A program made the position numbers and the translations under genes. From Goniomonas avonlea (Eukaryota > Cryptophyceae > Goniomonadida > Goniomonadaceae), in contig QUTJ01031807.1 in the NCBI GenBank assembly GCA_003573635.1, positions 1 to 20,504 of the forward strand: a DNA stretch of 20,504 nucleotides, given 5' to 3'. The notes under the pieces are model-generated. The model saw nothing but the letters and a program-made list of their open reading frames with translations, was not told the DNA's origin and made no database searches. Shown one piece after another: positions 18,401 through 20,504 of this stretch (position 1 is the first letter of the stretch; each line of letters starts with the position of its first letter).

Positions 18401-20389
18401 TACCGGTTGAAGTGTTTGTTCTCTTATCATCTCTCTCACTGCGTCTGTCTCTGCGAGTGTAGGTGATTGTGTGTGCCTGTGGGTGTGTGCAGGCTCAGCC
18501 GTCCACTTGTCGTGAGCACAGCGCGGCGAGAGAGTAGAATTTGTGCCTAGTGCTTGATGCCGATTGAAAACTAGCCAGATCACAGCAGTGACTATGAAGA
18601 AAGAACGAAAATACAGGAAGTTGCAGCCAAAGTCAACTGTCGACAGAATGGAGTGTGTTAAGCACAAAATACGGGTGTAGGTACTCGGAACTGGGCGCTG
18701 CAACACACACCGCACCACACCGCAGACACGAGACGCGACAACGCGCGACACCACAGTATGTATCAGACCTCCGCTCTCCCATCATTACACCGCACCACGG
18801 CGCAAAGCGTCATACCACAGTGACAGGTATCATCCCGTGCCTCTACGCACCAGGTCGCGAGACGAGACAACGTGGACACCGTCAGCAGTCGCGTACGAGG
18901 CCACGACCAGACCCTCGCCGTCTGCCGCAACCGCTAGCCCCGCAACTTGTCCTGGCGGCACCCAGCCTTTGTGCAGGGTTGGGATCACTGTGGTCTCGAT
19001 GGATGAGGACCCCGCCTGGCCAGCAGCTTCCCAGGCAATAACAAACTTGCGTCCTGTGAACACCACCACCGGGTTGCGACCAGAGGCATCAGCCACCGGC
19101 AGCGGCATGCTCGGCTGCCAGCGCAGGCCCAGTCCTGTCTCGAGCGAGCGCGCCCAGTGCAGCCCCGCAGGCGAGTGCCAGGTTGCCAACACGAGGCCGG
19201 GTGCGAGCGCCACTGAGACGTGGGGGCTGGAGGACGTCGAGTCCAGCGAGGGGAGCGCGACGTGCACGCCGGGCTCCAGGCTGCAGAAGGTGTAGGGGCT
19301 GGTGAAGGGCTGTTGCGACAAAGATGCCCTGCCGTGGACAGGGTTAACAACACGCTCGTCTCGATGCGTGGGCGGAGTCCTCCCCTTCCTTTCCCTCGTC
19401 TTCCTCACCCCTTCGCTCGCTTCCCCCCTCTACCCACCCCCCAGCCTCGTCCTTGCTCCCGCTTTCCTCCTGCCCGGCTCCCTCCCAGCCCACTCCTTGC
19501 TCCCTCTCTCCCTCCTTTTTCCTTCTCCCTCCGCACCCTTCCTCCTCCTTGTGCAATATTCGTGAGCAGTCTGATTCGCCAGTGTGTGCGTGAGGAGGTT
19601 GTGGGCTCTCATTTTCGAGGGCGTGCAGAAATTCCTCGAGGGAAAACCGACGACAGACCATCTCTCTTGCTCCCTTTCTCTCTCCTTGCGCTTGCTCGTT
19701 CAGTCTGTCTGTCCTTGTCGCACCTCCCCTCTGCTACCACTGAGAGTCCGGAGCGAGAGAGACNAGTCCACTCACCGACTCAGGCCGGCCCTGGGCACGC
19801 CACACTGTAACCCAGCGCCCTCGACTACCAGCAACGGCCGGCCACGCGTCCTGCGCCCAATCTCTTGTTGAATCGACGTTGACTGGCGTTGGCGACGACC
19901 ATGTAACCCCCTGCGTCCGTGTTACCTTTGGGTCGGGGAGGAGCCAGGAGAAGGAAGGTGAGAGTGACAGTCGAGACAGCGAGCTCGGAGTAGCGTGAGA
20001 GGGGGCAGAGCAAAGACAGAGAGAGTGGGCGAGAGAGGGGGCAGGCGGGAGGGGGGATGGGCAAAGACAGAGAGAGAGTGGGTGGCAGGGTGCAGAGAGA
20101 CGAGACACACAGAGAGAGGATTCAGGCAATCTACGAATCGCTGAGCAGTCACTGATCCCGAAGGATCTCCTGGAGGCAAGAGAGAGAGGGTGAGAGGGGG
20201 GGGGCAGGTCACCTTGTCGTCACTCCGCACACACAGTACGTCCCCGTCGCCGCCACCTCCTGGCAGTGAGCCATGCCACACCATCATCCACCCGCCGGTC
20301 TGGACATCAATGCCGAGTGAAGGCCGGGAAGCAACCAGCGAATGAGACGAGTGCAGAATCGTCGGCGCGCCTGCGTTGCCTCGGTCACA
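13..20389 (-). CDS. Giant multi-exon gene: Asp-box propeller array with SRCR, discoidin-like and Kelch domains; partial at both ends
   Basis: A single reading frame of 3,705 codons can be chained through 35 exons and 34 GT-AG introns, with agreeing phase at every junction and no internal stop. About 32 Asp-boxes (S-x-D-x-G-x-T-W and variants) run through exons 1-29, typical of sialidase, sortilin and BNR beta-propellers. Two SRCR domains, one discoidin-like (F5/8 type C) domain, a Ser/Thr-rich mucin-like insert, an Ig-like motif and Kelch blades are added. No signal peptide, transmembrane segment, start or stop codon lies in the window, so the full protein is longer. The domains are typical of secreted or cell-surface proteins; a binding or adhesion role is inference. 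No sialidase FRIP motif or Arg triad was recognised, so catalysis is doubtful. Two adjacent genes are unlikely because phase is kept across the change from Asp-box to Kelch. Exon edges are read by eye; a few have alternatives, noted below. Confidence 0.88.
103..529 (-). other. Intron between exons 34 and 35
   Basis: 427 bases, GTGAGA to ATCAG. Pyrimidine-rich near its 3' end. A short in-frame stretch ending in a stop at 348-350 was considered as a terminal exon and rejected. No other feature seen. Confidence 0.8.
530..709 (-). CDS. Exon 34: Kelch-type blade
   Basis: Residues 3616-3675. GSGHSAVFLGSNLVVFGG is a textbook Kelch strand pair, followed by DLGDLHNQ. Acceptor TGTCAG, donor GTGAGA, both phase 0. 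Confidence 0.87.
831..889 (-). CDS. Exon 33: short Kelch linker exon
   Basis: Residues 3596-3615, 59 bases. It reads RPTETPLGASGLSGITLTE. It is supported by a good acceptor (CGGCAG after CTGAC), donor GTGCGC, and because it is what turns the phase 1 of exon 32 into the phase 0 of exon 34. Confidence 0.72.
1065..1200 (-). CDS. Exon 32: Kelch-type blade
   Basis: Residues 3551-3595. AGQPVTAPALRDATLLG, GVALLVGTPLTGGDG and RVRLYWLRN form a blade. Acceptor CACAG after a CTGAC branch-like site, phase 0; donor GTGTGT, phase 1. Confidence 0.8.
1301..1541 (-). CDS. Exon 31: Kelch-type blade
   Basis: Residues 3470-3550. FALVVDFATTY, ARTSHTAVAM and GVVLAYGGWNWLGEAM show the Kelch order: a His-Ser/Thr-Ala strand, then hydrophobics and GG. 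Acceptor CCTAG in phase 2; donor GTGCGT in phase 0. Confidence 0.84.
1689..1779 (-). repeat. 63-bp-period duplication carrying two copies of the exon 30 donor
   Basis: A 28-base stretch occurs at 1689-1716 and 1752-1779 with two mismatches. Each copy contains the donor CGCG then GTACGA. The period is 21 codons, so both donors splice in the same phase to exon 31. Confidence 0.87.
1769..1929 (-). CDS. Exon 30: Ig-like motif between propellers
   Basis: Residues 3417-3469. VHVTLSAFGSRWSVSPPGG and LSSGNYTAPLGDTGV resemble the core of bacterial-type Ig-like (Big) folds, where a W-S-V-x-P strand precedes G-x-Y-T-A-P. The acceptor CCAG lies inside a 68-bp tandem duplication. Donor GTACGA, phase 2; a second, equally good copy of the donor 63 bases downstream gives an exon of 1706-1929. 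Confidence 0.76.
1896..2031 (-). repeat. 68-bp tandem duplication over the exon 30 acceptor
   Basis: Copies at 1896-1963 and 1964-2031 share their first 60 bases with three mismatches. One mismatch turns the CAG of the used acceptor into CAT in the transcript-upstream copy, so only the downstream copy can act as a 3' splice site. The upstream copy keeps a relic of the exon start inside the intron. Confidence 0.88.
2170..2548 (-). CDS. Exon 29: last propeller repeats before the Kelch part
   Basis: Residues 3290-3416. GSIIAVWLARP, SLNSAATWSIPFLV (eroded Asp-box) and GTGFVAAWSSS. Acceptor CCTCAG in phase 2; donor GTCTGC in phase 0, a weak site. Confidence 0.82.
2549..3016 (-). other. Intron between exons 28 and 29 with a 14-bp repeat near its donor
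   Basis: 468 bases, GTGAGG to CTCAG. Four imperfect 14-base units lie at 2953-3008, a few bases inside the donor. The rest is unique sequence with no coding support. Confidence 0.82.
3017..3140 (-). CDS. Exon 28: Asp-box repeat
   Basis: Residues 3249-3289. HHFVAVWTASSG and AASTDRGRTW; the final Trp codon of the Asp-box is split by the intron. Acceptor GAGTAG in phase 1; donor GTGAGG in phase 2. Confidence 0.86.
3221..3363 (-). CDS. Exon 27: Asp-box repeat
   Basis: Residues 3201-3248. HPAIAVDSEGAWVVVYH, then MMSTSEDGDNWSPPAPV, an Asp-box lacking one residue. Acceptor CGGCAG in phase 2; donor GTGCGA in phase 1. Confidence 0.86.
3562..3653 (-). CDS. Exon 26: Asp-box repeat
   Basis: Residues 3171-3200. 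RSRDWGASWSDAAPL joins exon 25 to give the acidic motif plus Asp-box at normal spacing, which fixes the acceptor (GACAG). Donor GTGCCT in phase 2. Confidence 0.84.
3797..4621 (-). CDS. Exon 25: propeller repeats with cysteine-rich linker
   Basis: Residues 2896-3170. GWFVSWLSDDN, GADTDVFVARALDGLASW (acidic motif plus eroded Asp-box), GCFDVQWRLPQLL (cysteine linker), EWAALWVEF, a Gly-rich loop, GTWVVVWMS and GSDADIMFA at the end. Acceptor TTGCAG, donor GTGAGT, both phase 0. Confidence 0.91.
4843..5073 (-). CDS. Exon 24: Asp-box repeat
   Basis: Residues 2819-2895. GTIVAAWQSADS, then GADFDIVLSSSRDQGRTW, a full acidic motif plus Asp-box. Acceptor CACGCAG; donor GTTCGG, a weak match but phase 0 on both sides. 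Confidence 0.87.
5158..5276 (-). CDS. Exon 23: cysteine linker module
   Basis: Residues 2779-2818. SAPTLWFHSWVGR and NCSRDGWSSPDLL match the linker seen in exons 14, 22 and 25. Acceptor GCGCAG in phase 1, donor GTGCGT in phase 0. Confidence 0.82.
5277..5592 (-). other. Intron between exons 22 and 23
   Basis: 316 bases, GTGAGG to GCGCAG. Nothing recognisable is seen in it; the reading frame open into it from exon 22 has no propeller or linker pattern. Confidence 0.8.
5593..6999 (-). CDS. Exon 22: longest exon, six Asp-boxes
   Basis: Residues 2310-2778. Asp-boxes: SSDYGASW, SRDNGATW, SSNNGTSW, SDDAGGAW, STDGGRSW and SSDMGASW, most preceded by an acidic motif (DRDSDILVA, GGDMDVLVV, GVDSDVMVV). 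Strands GRWLVAWAS and HWMVVWHHR separate them. A cysteine linker ARCNGSLLHQWSSPLVL lies mid-exon. Acceptor CCCCAG after a CTAAC branch-like site; donor GTGAGG; both phase 1. Confidence 0.94.
7000..7233 (-). other. Intron between exons 21 and 22, with CA/TG microsatellite and no stop
   Basis: 234 bases, GTGCGT to CCCAG. A (CA)n and CAGACA-type microsatellite fills about 7078-7222. The intron is 78 codons long and open in the coding frame, so it could be mistaken for exon; retention would add a Cys/Val/Ser low-complexity block. Domain continuity (RGRTG to WTLAVARSSDYG) supports splicing. Confidence 0.86.
7234..7859 (-). CDS. Exon 21: two Asp-boxes
   Basis: Residues 2101-2309. CKVVAAAWHSLYDA, SLDSGSTWGAAHKL (Asp-box), RWLVAWEAVGS, SDSDIATVYSDNNGATW (acidic motif with Asp-box) and GGVVIAVWYAMSW. 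Acceptor GCGCAG in phase 2, donor GTGCGT in phase 1. Confidence 0.92.
7860..8193 (-). other. Intron between exons 20 and 21 with a 9-bp repeat
   Basis: 334 bases, GTGCGT to GCGCAG. Three exact units of CAGCAGGCA (plus strand) lie at 7931-7957. The rest is rich in A and C on the plus strand. Confidence 0.83.
8194..8691 (-). CDS. Exon 20: Asp-box repeat
   Basis: Residues 1935-2100. It starts YLFCDQAFTSTV, then DRIFAVWVSKQHCC, SSVDAGASWTKMAV (Asp-box) and TTLVAWTSYRS. Acceptor TTTCAG, donor GTGCGT, both phase 2. Confidence 0.87.
8692..9151 (-). other. Intron between exons 19 and 20
   Basis: 460 bases, GTGCGT to TTCAG. At about 9056-9140 there is an imperfect duplication of a GTGTGAAC-containing block around a GGTGGT run. 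No coding pattern seen. Confidence 0.82.
9152..9352 (-). CDS. Exon 19: Asp-box repeat
   Basis: Residues 1868-1934. YARSTDRGASFGPP is an Asp-box completing the exon 18 motif. KSWICVWEAHG and GSDADLFVSRLPHADG follow; the last is an eroded Asp-box. Acceptor TATCAG, donor GTGCGT, both phase 2. Confidence 0.86.
9419..9458. repeat. CT then GT dinucleotide microsatellite
   Basis: A (CT)n run passes directly into a (GT)n run on the plus strand, inside the intron between exons 18 and 19. Confidence 0.93.
9510..9871 (-). CDS. Exon 18: Asp-box repeat
   Basis: Residues 1748-1867. MFSSDGGLTFVALSS is an Asp-box; DTWLLALAVQS and GVLAVWART are strands; it ends GGDSDI, the acidic motif. Acceptor CTGCAG, donor GTGAGT, phase 2. 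Confidence 0.89.
10033..10053. repeat. GT dinucleotide microsatellite
   Basis: A (GT)n run on the plus strand, within the 274-base intron between exons 17 and 18. Confidence 0.9.
10146..10334 (-). CDS. Exon 17: propeller strands, no clear Asp-box
   Basis: Residues 1685-1747. It begins VGGGTPGVAFLRNS, continuing the exon 16 strand, and ends KAVVAAWLEQTG. The middle, rich in Pro and Cys, sits where an Asp-box would be expected, so this copy is degenerate. Acceptor CACACAG, donor GTGAGC, both phase 0. Confidence 0.82.
10335..10785 (-). other. Intron between exons 16 and 17
   Basis: 451 bases, GTGCGC to CACACAG. Two G runs on the plus strand (C runs in the transcript), near 10604 and 10743, and two copies of a short CACATCTGGT block. 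No coding pattern seen. Confidence 0.8.
10786..10923 (-). CDS. Exon 16: Asp-box repeat
   Basis: Residues 1639-1684. VRTFDGGVSWSTPMPLV is an Asp-box, followed by NNAFYAAY. Acceptor GCGCAG, donor GTGCGC, both phase 0. A GTACGT four bases upstream of the donor looks strong but would give phase 2, out of register with exon 17. Confidence 0.82.
10924..11248 (-). other. Intron between exons 15 and 16, with G-rich template tract and CA run
   Basis: 325 bases, GTAATA to GCGCAG. The plus strand is nearly all G and T with GGTGCGG-type units at about 11128-11245, just inside the donor, and has a (CA)n run at 11082-11101. The transcript is correspondingly C-rich. Confidence 0.83.
11249..11393 (-). CDS. 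Exon 15: propeller strands
   Basis: Residues 1590-1638. It completes the Asp-box SHNNATTW from exon 14, then SWIISFIVAGRLVE. Acceptor CCAG in phase 2, donor GTAATA in phase 0. Confidence 0.86.
11539..12675 (-). CDS. Exon 14: long Asp-box array
   Basis: Residues 1211-1589. Asp-boxes in order: SVDGGRTF, SADGQTW (one residue short), SSDDGASW, STDDGKAW, SIDNAVTW and the start of SHNNATTW. Strands GLWMVVWAS, GTWVVAWVTS, GVWVLCWAV and GTWVVVWEV precede them. A cysteine linker, RCTVTDRWSPPVVL, sits mid-exon. Acceptor CGCAG, donor GTACGT, phase 2. Confidence 0.92.
12826..13170 (-). CDS. Exon 13: SRCR domain 2
   Basis: Residues 1096-1210. It holds CDSGCRC, LQWGTVCDSEW, ARVVCGALGY, LLANVRCGGDEHSVHAC and NQNVGVRCC, a complete SRCR cysteine pattern. 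It ends GTDADM or GTDADI across the junction, the acidic motif. Acceptor TATCAG, donor GTGCGT, both phase 2. Confidence 0.87.
12871..13595 (-). other. SRCR domain 2, uninterrupted
   Basis: Encoded by the end of exon 12 and most of exon 13. Cysteines occur in CDSGCRC, GTVC, RVVC, VRC, HAC, TLC and VRCC. WGTVCDSEW and VVCGALGY are signature SRCR strings. Asp-box propeller sequence lies on both sides. Confidence 0.86.
13171..13580 (-). other. Intron between exons 12 and 13 with a G12 tract in the transcript
   Basis: 410 bases, GTGTGC to ATCAG. Twelve C in a row at 13480-13491 on the plus strand. It lies inside the second SRCR domain, near its start. Nothing coding seen. Confidence 0.8.
13581..14131 (-). 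CDS. Exon 12: two Asp-boxes and start of SRCR domain 2
   Basis: Residues 913-1095. STDGGATWEEV opens it and AAASVDEGATWQAEV comes later; VVVAVWHV is a propeller strand; MRLTS begins the second SRCR domain. The acceptor is read as CCCAAG before AGC because this gives the usual acidic-motif to Asp-box spacing. An alternative CAG ending the exon at 14191 is also in phase and adds 20 residues. Donor GTGTGC, phase 2. Confidence 0.78.
14132..14435 (-). other. Intron between exons 11 and 12
   Basis: 304 bases, GTCGGT to CCAAG. Long pyrimidine-rich stretch in the transcript (about 14266-14410). If the alternative acceptor at 14192 is used the intron is 60 bases shorter. Confidence 0.74.
14436..14622 (-). 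CDS. Exon 11: Asp-box repeat
   Basis: Residues 850-912. It starts in the degenerate Asp-box SSNGGRSF, then VWTVAWRSAHSL and GNDVDIFVRQ, the acidic motif before the next Asp-box. Acceptor TTCAG, phase 2; donor GTCGGT, phase 0. Confidence 0.85.
14623..15117 (-). other. Intron between exons 10 and 11 with two simple repeats
   Basis: 495 bases, the longest intron. A 6-bp imperfect repeat (GTCTGT / GTCTAG, plus strand) spans about 14671-14772 and a CAG/CACAG-like repeat spans about 14936-15070. No coding support. Confidence 0.83.
15118..15230 (-). CDS. Exon 10: propeller strands
   Basis: Residues 813-849. AFLLTGESMN and ESFVAVWDREGEVFFSR form strands before an Asp-box that begins in exon 11. Acceptor CGCAG, donor GTACGA, phase 2. 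Confidence 0.86.
15485..15724 (-). CDS. Exon 9: second part of split SRCR domain and an Asp-box
   Basis: Residues 733-812. It begins VHCVGNETSLLDCPRT and runs to GSCVHDADVMLWC, the C-terminal half of an SRCR domain, then SRSVDSGASWSE, an Asp-box. Donor GTGGGA, phase 0. Confidence 0.86.
15725..16155 (-). other. Intron between exons 8 and 9
   Basis: 431 bases, GTGTGT to ACCAG. A few short repeats of TTTGATTC and TTTGTTTGA type near the donor; no other feature. It falls where the discoidin-like insert returns to SRCR sequence. Confidence 0.76.
16156..16331 (-). CDS. Exon 8: end of discoidin-like domain
   Basis: Residues 674-732. PTAWTVSVSNDNATWVEV and QYGPFNTSF are the final strands of the discoidin-like domain; PRPLSLAG then leads back into the SRCR domain. 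Acceptor TTGTAG (phase 1), donor GTGTGT (phase 0). The donor is the least certain edge, but it keeps frame and domain continuity with exon 9. Confidence 0.78.
16434..16545. repeat. Polypurine/polypyrimidine tract
   Basis: About 110 bases almost entirely A and G on the plus strand (pyrimidine in the transcript), immediately inside the donor of exon 7. Confidence 0.88.
16551..17156 (-). CDS. Exon 7: SRCR piece, start of discoidin-like domain, Ser/Thr-rich insert
   Basis: Residues 472-673. It opens GPNHSPNADVACRSLGF, continuing the SRCR domain, then NIFRYVRFTLRDWG and VQLADLRLFDSSG, the first strands of a discoidin-like domain. A 64-residue Ser/Thr/Ala insert follows between two Cys pairs, then DNNSSTWLAVD and VLTLDLGAG. 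Acceptor CTGCAG, donor GTGCTC, both phase 1. Confidence 0.87.
16721..16912 (-). other. Ser/Thr-rich mucin-like insert inside the discoidin-like domain
   Basis: 64 residues, 35 of them Ser or Thr, the rest mostly Ala, Gly, Pro and Val. It is bounded by CVTLCRNAS before and CSRTCNN after, so two Cys pairs may close the loop. Dense O-glycosylation is the usual fate of such sequence; that is inference. Confidence 0.82.
17275..17743 (-). CDS. Exon 6: Asp-box repeat and first part of split SRCR domain
   Basis: Residues 316-471. It starts QVFHAPVF. KSDADIVFATSSDLGLNF is the acidic motif followed by a degenerate Asp-box. After PGLVMAVWVADR comes LGTCEGYFCRLQV and WGSVCSSDGSWV, the opening of an SRCR domain. 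Donor GTACTG, phase 1. Confidence 0.88.
17900..17944 (-). CDS. Exon 5: 15-codon Asp-box micro-exon
   Basis: Residues 301-315, reading VSRSEDGGVTWSEAK: almost the whole exon is one Asp-box. Acceptor TTGCAG, donor GTGAGC, both phase 0. It is short enough for automated gene callers to miss. Confidence 0.87.
17945..18256 (-). other. Intron between exons 4 and 5
   Basis: 312 bases, GTGCGC to TTGCAG. A GT/GC-rich purine-pyrimidine alternating stretch at about 18005-18100. No coding pattern. Confidence 0.82.
18257..18385 (-). CDS. Exon 4: Asp-box repeat
   Basis: Residues 258-300. It begins GQTWLLPQV, completing SRDLGQTW with exon 3, and continues through an AVKGIALVSWTC strand. Acceptor CTGCAG, donor GTGCGC, both phase 0. 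The intron position inside the Asp-box is the same as between exons 1 and 2. Confidence 0.86.
18386..18850 (-). other. Intron between exons 3 and 4
   Basis: 465 bases, GTGCGT to CTGCAG. No repeat or coding pattern recognised. Confidence 0.82.
18851..19309 (-). CDS. Exon 3: propeller repeats
   Basis: Residues 105-257. It holds strands such as PGLVLATWHS, KFVIAWEA and GEGLVVASYA, and ends HVVSSRDL, the first half of an Asp-box. The donor is GTGCGT. The acceptor CAACAG before CCCTTC keeps phase 0 with exon 2; the stronger-looking CAG 19 bases upstream would break the frame and was not used. Confidence 0.8.
19310..19775 (-). other. Intron between exons 2 and 3 with reversed purine bias and one undetermined base
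   Basis: 466 bases, GTGAGT to AACAG. At about 19376-19556 the plus strand is pyrimidine-rich, so the transcript is purine-rich, opposite to most other introns here. Base 19764 is N. Confidence 0.78.
19776..19910 (-). CDS. Exon 2: Asp-box repeat
   Basis: Residues 60-104. It begins GVTWSSPTPV and joins exon 1 to give SDDKGVTW, a perfect Asp-box, which fixes the acceptor. A propeller strand GRWVTVWRAQ follows. The donor is GTGAGT, phase 0. The undetermined base 19764 is in the intron just beyond it. Confidence 0.87.
19911..20212 (-). other. Intron between exons 1 and 2
   Basis: 302 bases, GTGACC to ACGCAG. Dominated by pyrimidine tracts in the transcript (CTCTCTC and CCCTC units). Confidence 0.82.
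20213..20389 (-). CDS. Exon 1 of window: Asp-box propeller repeat
   Basis: Residues 1-59. It contains a GGWMMVWHG strand, then GDGDVLCVRSDDK, which is the D-x-D motif and the first half of an Asp-box finished by exon 2. The donor is GTGACC, phase 0. The acceptor is read as GCAG before TGTGAC; a second acceptor ten bases upstream (CTAG, exon top 20399) would need a different phase. An in-frame stop lies just upstream, so the exon cannot extend to the window edge. Confidence 0.78.
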
Positions 20390-20436
20390 CTGCGCCACGC
20401 TAGCACGCCATCAGCGAGAAGAGCACGCCGGCCCAG

Positions 20437-20504
20437 GGAGAGAGAAGGCTGACTGTTCCAAGCACACAGGAGGAGAGAGAAGGCTGACTGTTCCAAGCAC
20501 ACAG
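20437..20504. repeat. Tandem direct repeat at the right edge
   Basis: Two identical 33-base copies at 20437-20469 and 20472-20504, period 35. The second ends exactly at the window edge, so the array may continue. It lies in the intron upstream of exon 1. Confidence 0.93.

Noticed and set aside
19310-19328. Upstream CAG acceptor for exon 3
   Set aside because: It looks better in isolation but gives the wrong phase after exon 2; the CAACAG at 19310-19312 keeps the frame.
1-20504. Bacterial-style cluster of many short genes on both strands
   Set aside because: The short open frames lack ribosome sites and recognisable products, while domain sequence continues only when GT-AG introns are removed.
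1-20504. Transposon or retroelement copies in the introns
   Set aside because: No transposase or reverse transcriptase motifs, terminal repeats or target duplications were seen; the introns are too short and hold only simple repeats and local duplications.

Overview
The window is a slice from inside one very large eukaryotic gene on the minus strand. Both gene ends lie outside the window. I can chain 35 coding exons (34 introns of about 80-495 bp) from position 20389 down to 13. Each junction is a GT...AG pair, the reading phase agrees across all 34 introns, and the chain gives 3,705 codons without a stop. About 54% of the window is coding. No second gene, RNA gene, mobile element or CRISPR array is visible.

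Spliceosomal introns, GC-rich coding DNA, pyrimidine-rich introns with microsatellites, and SRCR, discoidin-like, Asp-box and Kelch modules in one extracellular-type protein point to a unicellular eukaryote. A choanoflagellate or another marine protist is my guess; the sequence alone does not settle it. One undetermined base (19764) shows this is a draft assembly.

Layout in transcript order (high to low coordinate; residues are counted from the first codon at 20389). Exons 1-5 (20389-17900) carry Asp-box (BNR, sialidase-type) beta-propeller repeats. Exons 6-9 (17743-15485) carry more Asp-boxes plus a nested structure: an SRCR domain split by a discoidin-like domain, which is itself split by a 64-residue Ser/Thr-rich mucin-like insert. 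Exons 10-12 (15230-13581) return to Asp-box repeats. Exons 12-13 encode a second, uninterrupted SRCR domain. Exons 14-29 (12675-2170) are a long Asp-box array. Exon 30 (1929-1769) holds an Ig-like motif, and exons 31-35 (1541-13) encode Kelch-type propeller blades that run off the left edge.

About 32 Asp-boxes are visible. At least 17 sit at fixed spacing after an acidic D-x-D-hydrophobic motif, a composite repeat I do not recognise as a named family. I see no sialidase catalytic signature, so the protein looks like a giant multi-propeller surface or secreted binding or adhesion molecule; this is inference. The most interesting points are the nested SRCR / discoidin / mucin arrangement, the composite repeat, and two local tandem duplications that copied a 3' and a 5' splice site. 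The 5' one leaves two frame-compatible donors.
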